This document shows, in pieces, positions 26,090 to 37,045 of a DNA stretch of 64,000 bases. The position numbers and the translations under genes were made by a program. The DNA comes from Anoplolepis gracilipes (lineage: Eukaryota > Arthropoda > Insecta > Hymenoptera > Formicidae). Position 1 is the first letter of the stretch. Each line of letters starts with the position of its first letter. A model generated the notes under the pieces. The model was given only the letters and a program-made list of their open reading frames with translations, searched no databases and was not told where the DNA came from. The stretch lies in NCBI RefSeq assembly GCF_047496725.1, contig NC_132974.1, positions 6,810,001 through 6,874,000 of the forward strand. The letters run 5' to 3'.

Positions 26090-29000
26090 CTATTTTCCAT
26101 GACGATAGAACTTATGATGGTGTGGCCAAGTAATACCCGGACCAGTTTTATCATTGTCGTAGACATATTTAATTTTTGGATTTTCCGATCCGAATAAATT
26201 CTGTCGAAGCATACCGAACACAGCCGATGCAAGAGCCATGTTGCTAATCATTCCAGCCATAGAGGCGGCCGCTCTCGCATGAGCCAAGGCTGTTTGAATG
26301 ATAAAGGATATTATTAAACCGATTCCAGGCATCATACTGTTCATCTTCATCTTCAACGTTCTTCCGAGATGTATCACCGCACTTGTCATTTTCCTGGACA
26401 TAATGTCCTCTCGCAAACGTGGCAAGTGGATTCTCAATTCCGAATGCGTATTCCTATCAAGGAACGACTCGGAGGAAGTGACCTTATTTTCGTTATCTGA
26501 ATCTTCGATTTCCTCCATAGGAACATCCAGTTTCTTTATAATCTTATCCGAATATTTATCCAACAATGATCTGAAGAATTCGTTTTTCGCACGATGTTCT
26601 CTTTTGCGTTCTTCATGACTCTCCGTAGACTCCTTTTCAACATTATGAGACTCTTCTTCTTTTAAAGGTATCACCTTTAGTTCTTCTGCACTTAATTCCG
26701 TTACATGGTCCTCAGGATTATTTTTTTTCAGATGTTCCTCGGTAAAAATCTTTAATCTATTCGCAAACTTCTCGTTCAAGCGGGTTCCAAAGAGTTCGCT
26801 AAAAGCATTGTAAGCATCTTCCGTGTTGAGGAATTGAGCGACATCACCGTCGGCAAAATCTGTCGCATTGGCTTTAATTTTATCCAGAAACATGGTGATT
26901 ATCTGATCGTCATTTATGGACCGCTTGATGTCCGCGTACTCATCGCTGTCTTTCAAAAATTGAAAGTCTGTCTCCTGCACGTCATCCAGGCTTCTCTCTC
27001 TCTTTTCCTTCTCTTTTTTAATTCTTTCATTGTCCGGTCGTTGATCCAGTACTTCCTCCATGATGTCACTAATAATTGTCAGTATACTTGGCAAATTCTT
27101 GTTGTCCTTGATCTTCGTAGCTCTACCCTCGCGGAATCCGCTGAGGCTTATGCCCACTTCGCCATTCCCATAGCCTTTAATCGTCAGAAAACCTAGATTC
27201 GTCTGGAATTTCTCCTCCATCGCTTTCTTGTACCAGTCAAGAAGAATATTTTCCATGGATTCTTTTCTCATTAGCAGTTCTTTCTCAAAATTGCTCGTAG
27301 ACATCCCGAAGAAACTTTCTACTTCGGTTTCTGTCGATCTTCCAAGAAAGCCAAGACCAGGCAGAGAGGGCAGTGATGGTAATTGCGGTAAACCGAGCAA
27401 AGATGGCACAGTATTGACAATCATAGGCCAAACAAAAATACCTACGCATCTGATGAAACTTAAGCTGAGTAAGCATTGAGCTACTTGCGACATGAAACCC
27501 CGATTCGCTGTGTGCTCGTTAAAATCTTCTACCAATTTTAATATCTCGTACTGATCGGCAGTCAGAGAATTCTTGATGGTAGAATTTAAAGTATCCACGA
27601 AATATTCAGATTTCTTCGGATTCTCGGCAGGTGTGTTTTTTAAAATTTTCTTGAAATTCGAAATATTAATTAGAAGTTGAAGAAATTCAGTTTCCGTGAT
27701 GTTTGGGAACGTGGTATTTATCATTTCCGAGGTAGGTTCAATTTCTTCGTCGATATCGTAATAAGAATTTAATAATTGATCGGAGTTTCTTCGCTTTCTT
27801 TCATGTTTCTTAAACGATGAGTCCGTAGAAACAGATTTCGACAATGAATCTTGTTGTTCTTCAATGTCAGATAAGTGGATTTTTTCTTTAGTTATATCTA
27901 TGAGGATATCCGAAGGTTGTCCAAGATATCCAGGAACGATTCCTTGTTCGCCTGAAAAATAAAAAATCAAAGATTGATAAAAACTGAAAACCGAGAAGAG
28001 AAGTTAGTACGTATTTAACGGAGAAGACTGATTCACCTACTGACGGAGTGTTCGCAGTCCTCGATATGCCACTTATCTGGTTCGTTTTCTGATCATCTGC
28101 GACTGTCGATTGAAGTACCGTCGTCTGTTCCTGCGACTTCGGTTCCTGCGGCATATCTGACAAGATTGTAAACTGCGGCGGTAAATTTATACCGCCAAAG
28201 TTAGGAAATCCTGGAAACTGAGGAATGCCAGTTGGAAGTCCTGGTATCATAGGGATTTGAGAGGGAAATTGAGGTAAGCTAGGGCTTTCAGCGAAAAAAT
28301 TTCCCGGAACACCCGGGATCTGACTCGCGCCAGGAAATTGACCTATACCGGGGATCTGACCCGCACCAGGAAGTTGACCTATACCGGGGAACTGACCCGC
28401 ACCAGGAAGTTGACTTATGCCTGGAATCTGACTGACACCGGGAATTTGACTCGCTCCGGGAATTTGAAGCTGACCGAACAACTCTTCAAAGTTCGGAACA
28501 GCCTGTGAAAATTGTTTCAAAGTTGGCCAAGTGATTTGCTGAGTACAAGTTATAAAGTTATTGCTTCTCATACATTCCAGCATGTTAGTTATATATACGG
28601 GACGTATTGAGTCCGGTATTGCTTTTTCTGTTAATCTGACGATATTCATTTCACGAGCAGTCAAAAGATCGTTTATTATAGGATTATTGATATCCAAATA
28701 AGAACCTTCTAAACGGAACGTCGAATCCTTGTTCAACAATTCTTTCAATATATTTTCTATTTTATCTTCGATCACGTCGACGGTAATCTTTGCCGTATTT
28801 TCATTGAATGCGTTCTCTGAATAAGCACGTAGCAGAATTGACGATGAATCGAATTTTGTCCTCGGAATGTTTTGACTTCTAAAATCAGGAAAATTCGGTA
28901 GCCTTGGGAAGAATTGAGCTATGGTTGGCCAAGTTATGTCTCGCGTGCAATCGAGAAATGAATTTTCTCGAACGCAATTGACTACTCGCTCTACAAAAAC

Positions 29001-32000
29001 TGTTCTCACTGATTCCGGCAGCAGGCTTTCCGCGACATGAATGATGTTAGCCTGCTGTTCCGTAAAATAGCTCATCGTTTCCGGTGATTTCGAAGTAATC
29101 ATGGGATATAAAACGCCCGGTGTGGAGTTCTGTACGGCCTTGAGAATTTTCAAAATTACACCTTCCGGATGTTCCGAGAAAACGGGATAGAATCTGGTAT
29201 CAGTGATGGTAACGGTAGCATCTCCGTGCTGGCCAACCTTGACATCAGTCTCCGAAAATGGTGATGAATCAGTTAGATTCTGCGGTGAGATGGATTTGGT
29301 CGTTTGAGGATACGTTCCGAAATTCGGGAAGCTGGGCAGCCTAGGGAAATATTCTGTCAGAGCGGGCCATAATACATTCCTTGAACATGTCAAAAAATTA
29401 TTCTGGCTAATACACTCTCTCATCCGATCGACAAAGCCGGGACGAGCTGCATCTGGTAACAAACCCTCTGTTGCATTAACAATATTCAGCTGTCGATCGT
29501 TAAGGAGGTTGGTCAAGCGCAGCGTACTCGTAAACCTAGCAACGTGATCATCTCGCACATTTGGCGATGACAGCTGAATTGATCTGAGAATGTTGAGTAT
29601 CACTGATTCGGGATGTTCTGTGAATATCGGCACAAATCGAGTACCAGTCACGCTTATCACAGGACTGTTACTTTGCGGAAATTTGGTTCTGGAAATAATC
29701 TTCACATTAGAATTCGCTTCGTCTTGCGTTTTATCCCATTCTTGTTGATTTTTGATATTTGGATGCAAAGTGTTCTTGTCCTTCAATGTTTGATTTTCTT
29801 GTTTCGGCGGTTGTTGCTTAGGCGGTACGTTGGGAAATTCTGGTAAGTTAGGAACATAAAGAGCAACTGTAGGCCAAATTACGTACTTCGTGCAGTTGAT
29901 AAATGCATTATTTGTCTGAAGACAAGATATAACTTGTGCGACGAGAGGAGATCGTGCCGGGGGCGGTACAATACTTTCCGCTAATTTTAGTATGTTAATC
30001 TGCTTCTCGGTAATAGTCGTCAAAATTATGTTTCTGTTGACAATTAGATGTGAATTTTCCGGTATTCTTCTCAGAGAATTACGTACTTCTGTTAAAATCT
30101 CTGTGACTTTGTTTTCTAATTCACTGGATGCTTTGAAAGACATTTCTTCTTGACGTAACAAGATCGTGGGAAAGCGACTAGGTGATTCTGGAGTAGAACC
30201 GGATTGCGATGGTTCACTTGTACTTTCTTCGCCACCTAATCCCAATGTAAACGAGGAAAAGTCGGGTAAATTCGGCAGAAAACTGGGCCACGTCCAGTTC
30301 GGAATCACACCGGAAATATCCGGTAGAAAGGGATATGATTGCTTGATCGTTGGCCACGTCGAATATCTGATACATGTTACATAATTTAATTCCTGAATAC
30401 ATTTCATAGTTTTCTGAATAAATTCTGGTCGATATGAAATAGGAAGAAGTTGTTCGGCCATCTGAATCGATAATAATTGTTCTGGAGAAAGTATAGCAAC
30501 ATAAGAATCGGTGTTGTGAATGACAGAAGGAAGTGGTGCCTTTGCATGCTCCTTCAGAGTGTTCTGAAGAATATTGATAATTATAGTTTCGGGTTTAGGT
30601 TTCCGCATTCTCGTGGCATCGGCATCTACGACTTCCGGAAGTTCGCCCGAAGATTCTACGAAACTTGGAAACGAAACAATGGGATATTGCGGGTACAATG
30701 CTATGGATGGATACCAAGTCTGATAGTCTGGGAAAGCCGGTAGGGTCGGATAATATTGCTTTACCATCGGCCAAGCAAAGTACTTGACGCAGCTAAAGTA
30801 CTCGAACCTGCGCACGCATGAGAACATCCGGTCAGAGTATTCGCGGCGTATTTCACCAGGTAGCAGTTTTTCGGCCATCTGAAGAATCTGAAGCTGACCG
30901 ATAGTGAGAAGTCTCCTTAAAGTCTCGTTCTTCGGATCAATGAAGGTTGGCGCCTGATCATAAGTGGCTTTCGATTCCAGAGCACCGCTCAGGATGCTAA
31001 AGACAACGGACTCCGGCGTTAACAGCCTCGGACGATGAACGCTGCTCTCCGATCTCGCAGATTTTGTTCTGTTACCCTGAAACAAGTCGATCAAGTTTAT
31101 CTCGATCGGTAAATTGTTTAAAGAATAACTGACTGATTCCGGAAGATTGTCAAGTACAATGGGCCAGACAAAAATGCGCATGCAATTTATAACACTGAGA
31201 CTGCGAATGCACTGTGCCATGTTCGTTACAAAAGACTGTCGCTGTTTCATTTCTATCAACTGTTCAGCACATTTTATTATTTCCAATTGATTCTTGCTTA
31301 GTTCAGTCGCGTTTAAATTGGCAAGATACGTCTCATTCGACGGCGATTTTCGCGACAGCTCTATATTCTTCAAGGTTTCTAGCAATTGATTTTCTGTGAA
31401 TTTCGGAATGTCAGAAAACACTTCGGTCGCTTGTTCCTTTAAATATTGAAAAAATGTTCCATTTTTTATTTGTTCCTGAAGCAGCGTAGCTTGAGTCTTC
31501 CATTTTTGAAGGCGATTAGGGGCCTCATCTGTTGTCACAGATAATTGATTAATATCAAATCTATCAAGATTATCTTTTAATTCACTGCGTTGATTGCGAA
31601 TCTCTTCATCTTTTTCGGCGGCAGCAACATCAATCTCGATCAATTTCTCCGAAAGAAGACTTTCTTGGTCAACCTTTTTCGATTGTTTCGTGTTATTATC
31701 GACCGATTCGAGAGCATCATCTCGTATGGATATCAATTTTTTTATCTGACCGTTCACAATCGATTCTTGCTCTCGACCAGGTGAATTGCCTTCTTCAGCA
31801 TTCAAGTAAACAGTTGAACTCTTGTACTTGGACTTAGTCGAGCTGCTAGCTAAATGCCTATCCTCTCTATTCGGATTGAGATCTTTGACACCGATATTTT
31901 CATTATTTGGAGTCTCATCGGCAACGTGCTCTTCTTGAGTCCTTTCACTTTCATTCGCGTGGACAAGTTTCAAGCTTCGCAGATCATTACGTATTTCCTC

Positions 32001-32837
32001 ATTTACGTCATCAACATTCTCGATTCGTGCTTCATCTTGATTATGCTTCGCTAAATTTTCGATTTGTTCCGTCTCTTCTTTATTTAGATCCAGTCTCTCT
32101 ATCTGTTCTAAACTCACGTTTTCCAAGTTTTCTCGAACGTCGAAGGAAATCTCTGCAGACTTTTTTTCTTCCTGCCCCGCTCCATCTTTATCACTAGGTT
32201 TTGCGTCCACATTTTTCACGTCCGCATGCGCTTGCTTGGCGTTGATTAATTGCTTTTCGTGCTCAACGACCTCTCTTTGCGAATCGGGGACATCCTCAAT
32301 AATGTCGAAAATCTTTCGTTGGCCCGGTTCCTCAATATCGTCAGACTCGATCTGAGCATCGAATCGTCGAATTCCCTCATCTTTTTGCACATTTTCGTCT
32401 TTATCCTGCAATACAGACTTACCAGGAAGGCTCACGTCGTTTCTCCGCCGCTTCTTCGCCACGCTACCTTCATCACCAGCAGCTTCGACCTGGATCTTGT
32501 CAGGATCGTCATTGAGTATCTCTATCGCCGGGTTTTTTCTTCCTTCGTCACTAACATCTTTATCATCGCTATCGTATCCTTCTGTCTCTATCAAGCTCTT
32601 TCTTTGCGCTTGATCCGCGTTCTCCGCGTCGTCAGGCTCAGGGTCACTCACCTTCACGAGAGGTTCCGAAATCTTCCCGTGCACTTGATCCGCGATGACG
32701 TCGCCGTCATCGTGAGGAACACTCCGCGCTCGTACATCGTGAAGGACACAAAGCAGAAGAAGAAAACAAAGAGTCGTACAAGGCACGAGTCGATGGATGC
32801 TCGTTGACCGTGGGCGTCGAGAGTTGAGTGCTCTCAT
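26090..32837 (-). CDS. Giant secreted protein with eight Cys-pair/Trp-Pro repeats and an Osiris-like C-terminus (about 2,220 aa)
   Basis: Two exons, 28037-32837 and 26090-27951, join in phase 1 (GTAG|GTGAATC ... TTTTTCAG|GCGAAC), giving 2,220 codons plus stop. In-frame ATGs exist back to 32918, but the one at 32837 places the signal peptide (hydrophobic core about residues 20-33, then VRA|RS) properly at the N-terminus. Residues of about 40-480 are acidic and low in complexity. Eight repeats follow, each with a helix containing A-E-x-L-L-P, a C-x8-C pair (x9 in repeat 4), then W-P and usually LPxFP. The conserved Trp falls at residues 558, 689, 828, 988, 1157, 1303, 1437 and 1775. Nine Q-(I/L/F)-P-G hexapeptides occupy 1458-1511. 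Basic sites KKRRR (128-132) and RKRR (1652-1655) could be processed. Near the C-terminus is a Met/Ala-rich hydrophobic block after a Lys/Arg patch, then a tail ending in HHHKFYRHGK. I do not recognise a named family. The C-terminus and Cys pair resemble Osiris (DUF1676) proteins, and the neighbouring genes encode Osiris-like and cuticle proteins. Confidence 0.9.
27370..27570 (-). other. Repeat 8 core of the giant protein (in exon 2)
   Basis: The core holds a helix, the pair CLLSLSFIRC, FVWP (Trp1775) and a run of LPxLPSLPG. It lies 338 residues after repeat 7, against 131-169 between the other repeats. Intervening are the hexapeptide linker, the exon junction and an RKRR site. Its likeness to repeat 1 suggests the outer repeats kept an older form while repeats 2-7 expanded. 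That order is an inference. Confidence 0.65.
28305..28466 (-). repeat. Nine 18-bp coding repeats (Q-[ILF]-P-G-x-x hexapeptide)
   Basis: Inside the giant gene, nine exact 18-bp units encode hexapeptides such as QIPGAS, QIPGVS, QLPGAG and QFPGIG. The ninth ends in QIPGVP. They form a flexible Pro/Gly linker between repeat 7 and repeat 8, similar in style to elastic or collagen-like low-complexity segments. Third-position variation shows they are not a very recent expansion. Confidence 0.9.
31140..31310 (-). other. Repeat 1 core of the giant protein
   Basis: The core runs from the helix with KCAEQLIE to the WP motif (Trp558), with the Cys pair CIRSLSVINC between them. It lacks the LPxFP ending seen in the later repeats and looks most like repeat 8, which has CLLSLSFIRC and the same FVWP motif. 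Confidence 0.7.
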
Positions 32838-33362
32838 GGTCGCGGTTGAGAGGCGAATGTCTCGGTCACTTCGGAGCCGGTCCATGGTCAGCCATGCTAC
32901 ACGCATGGTGATACACATACCATCTCCTAAAGCACAGCAGCACTGAGACCACCGGTTAACTCACGGACGAAGAAGCAAACCTGTGGATGAATAACAACCT
33001 GGCATTTCCATTTTTGCGGTGCCCCTCTACGTACTTCTTCGGGGTTGCGGGGTAACGAGCTTCACGCAGCGGACGAGTTCGCTATCGCTGACCGGTTGTG
33101 TTTCCTGCGCGGAAATGGCAATGGAATGCATCGATCGCTCGATTTATTCAAACATGCAATTTCCGTAGCGCAAATAAATTGTGTAAGCATTATCGTAAGC
33201 AGTATTTACGATATGAATTATCTGTCGCAAATCTGAGAAAGTTTATTTTAAGTTTATCTCAGATCACTTGACAATTAAGTAATTTAAATGATGGGAACAT
33301 ACTTAACATAATAGAAAACGAAAGAGTGATATTTGCAGAGAAGAAAATAAGAAGCGTGTCTC

Positions 33363-33365
<3 letters not shown>

Positions 33366-33414
<49 letters not shown>
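33366..33414. repeat. (TA)n microsatellite
   Basis: About 24 uninterrupted TA dinucleotides. Confidence 0.95.
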
Positions 33415-33417
<3 letters not shown>

Positions 33418-34465
33418 GAGCTAACCATCCAGCATGTGTATTTTTATAATGCAAAGATTGACTTATATATATGGGCCAATAAAATATATAGATTTTGTTT
33501 ATATAGAATTAAAGTCCAATCAAATATTAACAAAAGTATAAATTATTATTATTATTGTTATTAAAAAAATTAAAAAAGATAAAAAGTCTTCTTGTTGCAG
33601 ACGTTTATATTGTAATGATATATTTTTAATATTGCCTGTATTGATAAAGAAAACATTTTTATTGATAAATAAAAAATCTTAATCTCTGATATTTTTCAAA
33701 ACTAAATGAGAAGCTATGATCGATTCATATATAAAAAAAAATAAATTCATTAACTATATGTGAATATCTAACAAATTAGTCTTTAAATAGATAAATGGAG
33801 ATTGAAAATCTGTAGATTTGGATGTATCGTATAAATAAACCAGGTTTCAGGTTTATATATAATATAGTTTTATTCGCCAGTTTTCCCTGCTTGTTGGTAT
33901 AAAGGGTTGAATTTTTAGTCCTTGAAGGAATCGAGACTGGAAGGAATGGCCAGGAAGAAGGGGAATCCTAGTGGAGGTGGTAGGAGAGCGGAGAGCAATG
34001 CATTTTTACCAAGATCTTTATTTTCCAAGATGGTTGGCACGATGCTCCCTACTTTTTCCCTCTCTTAACTCCTTCCAAGTACTGGATTCACTGTGCAAAG
34101 ACGATGCAATAAACCTGTATTGCATTTCTTGCTTTATCGTCTACTTGCTTACGGTGCGTCCACAATGTTCAAGACGATTTTATTATTCCAAATACGATTG
34201 TCTTGTATAATTGGTTATATTTTTATTAATAATTTTTTATCAAGACTTTTGTCTTTAATTTCTATTTCTATAAAATTTATATTTTCTTCTGTGTAAAGAA
34301 AAAATATGAATTTGTTGTAATTTCTGTAATAATAAATTTGATTTTTTCATTTTGCAATTTAACTTACCAATAATACGATAAAATAACGTAACTAATTGAA
34401 AGTAAAAAAATTTCTCTTTATTTAGTAGTAGTAAATGTATTGAGGCAATCTATGACGTCAATCAT

Positions 34466-34490
34466 TGACCATGACCATGACCATGACCAT
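34466..34490. repeat. (TGACCA)4 hexanucleotide repeat
   Basis: Four exact copies of TGACCA lie in a non-coding stretch. Each copy carries a TGACC half-site-like word, but no regulatory role is shown. Confidence 0.85.
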
Positions 34491-35077
34491 TCTTTGAGCC
34501 ACTTACTGACGTTAGACCGTTAATGAATTTTATTAAGCACAATATTCCTCATATTATCTCGTTATGAGGTCACTGAGCAATTTCTAAATTGAAAGCATGC
34601 ATTATTGAATAAGGTATAAGCCATTATTTCTGCAGTTATTTATAATAGTATTGCACATATGAATGCACGTTAATATTACATTTAGGAATTTACCTTACAA
34701 TATATGTGAGAATAGAAATACTTAAATAAAATTAAAAATTATATCTTTATTTTTCGCGATGGATAATGGATTCTAAAGTTGTAAAATATTTCTAAAATGT
34801 GTGTAAAAATCACAAAAATGTGGTAAATTCCATTAGAAAATTGTAAAGCAATGCTCTCCCACTATAAACATTCCTGGCGTGCAATTATTCCTTTTCTAGG
34901 TGATGATCGTACGTGATTGGTCGTTGCACGATAACCGTGGCACTGATGTAAAAAATAAAAGAGAGCAGGTCATTCCTAAAAATTATTTTTTTATCAAAAT
35001 GTAATATTGCTTAGATAAAAATAATATGAACAATGGAAATTAATTAAATTCTAAGTGTTTTACATTAACAATTATCA

Positions 35078-35305
35078 CCGCGCATATTAAATTTTCGACG
35101 GGACAGAATAACAAAGTCATACGATTCAATACTACGAGACTAGAATTGGTTCCGGAACTATCGTCGCTGAGTCCTGAAAATTCTCGAGATATCCTGGATT
35201 CAAAAATAAAAATGATCAAGGTGGAATATAATTTTTTTACATTTATTATATAATAAGAAAATATGTGTAAAATAGAGAAATACTATTCTGCGATGAAAAA
35301 TATCT
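35078..35305 (+). pseudogene. Broken duplicate of exon 1 and intron start of Osiris-like gene A
   Basis: This segment matches 35778-36015 at an offset of exactly 700 bp until a 7-bp deletion. It covers the second half of exon 1 of gene A, its splice donor and the start of its intron. Only three substitutions occur over the aligned ~130 coding bases before the deletion. The deletion, near 35194, shifts the reading frame. The copy has no signal peptide and no following exons. The donor is changed from GGTGAGA to GGTGGAA. It is a recent, non-functional partial tandem duplication. Confidence 0.85.
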
Positions 35306-35701
35306 CTCACGACATTTAAAATATTCCCGAATAATTACAGATCAGCGTTATTATAAAATTTTATTATAAAAAAATAGGCAATGTTAAGAGAACGCCTTCT
35401 GACATTACAATGCAGGTCGACGTTTTTTAAATTCTATAAAGCGCTCATAAAATCGACACCAAAGCAGCCGAAAGAGGTGCGCAGAAAGTCAATGCGCAGT
35501 GAGCGGGCGATTCTCTTTCAAGTTCAAACAGCTTGGTGATCGTTGGAGGGATTCATACTGTTGGCCGTACGGGTCCGAATAACACGTATTTCGTGTAGTC
35601 CGACACGAGAGGCTCAAGAGAAGACAGAGCGAAAAAGATCGGTCGAAAGAAAAAAGATCGTCAGTGTCGATGAGTCCGGATGGTGGTAAACCGGTCTGAG
35701 A

Positions 35702-37045
35702 ATGAAGGCGATTGGCCGGATCCTGGCGTGCATGCTATTGGCAGTTATAATCGCGAAAAATGTAATTGCAACGAGTGCCGCGAATATTAAATTTTCGACG
35801 GGACAGAATAACAAAGTCGTACGATTCAATACTACGAGACTAGAATTGGTTCCGGAACTATCGTCGCTGAATCCTGAAGATTCTCGAGATATCTTAGATA
35901 GTGGATTCAAAAACAAAGATGATCAAGGTGAGATATAATTTTTTTACATTTATTATATAATATATAAAATATGTGTAAAATAGAAAAATTAAAATGTGTA
36001 AAATAGACTATTTTGCGATAAAAAAATATCATAAATATGTATGTAATTTTATTATTAGTTTTTTTTTTTATTAAAACGCGCGCGCGATTTATGCATATTA
36101 GCACAGTATTAGTTTTTACTATCTATTAATGTGTATGTTATGTACCCTAAACTTTTAATTCGTTATTTTCATTGATATACCGCTATCATGTAAAATATAT
36201 TATACAACATTATTAATTATTAATATTATATATTATATATTATATAATTATATAGGCATTGAGAGATTTGAAAAGGCCCGTACTTTTGGAAAAATTAGAA
36301 GATTGCAGTTTATGTTGATGCCAATGTTATACAAAATGGGAGTAATGATGACAATGTTGATGGTATTGACAGCAATCTCAGCAAAGGGACTTTTCGTCGG
36401 TAAGCATTACTTTCGTGCAGTGAAAAGTGTTAGCCACAGAAATGTATAACGGTATTCGTGATATCTTATGGATAGCGTAGCCTGCATACATGATTAGGTG
36501 ATATCGCTGGCCCATTTATTCCTCTGATTCAGTATCTGAATAAGTATTAGATTCGCAATCTCATTCCGTTAGTTTGTATAATTAATCATAAATTATTTCA
36601 ATTAATTCATAATAAATAATACATTCTTCTTCTTTATTATCATTAATTACAAAATTACAAAATCATAATTTTAGAATTTTTTATTTTAATTTTTGTTTTT
36701 AAAATAAAAAAATTATTTTATATAATATTTACATTTATTCTATTTAATTAGATAAGATTGATTTTTATGAAAGCTTTTTTTTACTTTATAAACAAAATAC
36801 ATAATTTATTTTAATCTGTATTATATTCTTTTTTTACAGGTATTATACTGCTGATACTTAAACTCAGCACTCTTATAGCAAAGTTTTATTCCGGCTGGCA
36901 TACATCATCATCGCAACCAATTCACCTACACATTCATAATAGTTCTCCTAGTTCTCCATACGTTCACTCTAGTTCTCCATACGTTCACCCACAAATGTAT
37001 CAGAATTGGGTACCGGTGAGTGGTCCAGCGGATCACTATTATTGA
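35702..37045 (+). CDS. Osiris-like small secreted protein A (191 aa)
   Basis: Three exons, 35702-35927, 36256-36399 and 36840-37045, all join in phase 1 and give 191 codons plus TGA. The protein starts with a signal peptide (MKAIGRILACMLLAVIIA) and a variable polar segment. A basic patch (KIRRLQ) follows, leading into a long Met/Leu/Ile-rich block (LMPMLYKMG ... SAKGLF ... IILLILKLS), then a Ser/Pro/His/Tyr-rich tail with a duplicated SSPYVH unit. A basic patch, a hydrophobic block containing A-K-G/A-L and a His/Tyr-rich tail are the usual architecture of Osiris (DUF1676) proteins, which act in endosomal or apical secretion during cuticle formation. It lacks the N-terminal Cys pair, so it is a divergent member or a look-alike. 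A damaged copy of its first exon lies 700 bp upstream. Confidence 0.8.
36928..36990 (+). repeat. Short in-frame repeat encoding SSPYVH
   Basis: Two adjacent near-identical 21-bp units (AGTTCTCCATACGTTCAC plus three bases), preceded by a partial one, lie in the C-terminal tail of gene A. They extend the Ser/Tyr/His-rich end of the protein. Confidence 0.8.

Larger units (their letters stand above)
32838..35077. other. Promoter side of the giant gene and intergenic region
   Basis: The first ~200 bases hold alternative upstream ATGs (up to 32918), the 5' UTR and a GC-richer stretch to about 33130, consistent with the promoter of the giant gene. Beyond this the sequence is AT-rich and contains a TA microsatellite and a (TGACCA)4 repeat. 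A 40-codon frame at 33946 beginning MARKKGNPSGGG has no support beyond being open. Confidence 0.5.

Noticed and set aside
29613..32807. Plus-strand open frames opposite the giant gene, including one of 185 codons
   Set aside because: They are by-products of the coding composition on the minus strand and show no start context or domain.
32838..32918. Translation start of the giant gene at 32918
   Set aside because: It would put 27 extra residues ahead of the signal peptide. The in-frame ATG at 32837 fits secretion better, though the longer form cannot be excluded.
35078..35305. A separate functional Osiris-like gene
   Set aside because: It lacks a signal peptide and downstream exons, and has a frame-shifting deletion and a changed donor.
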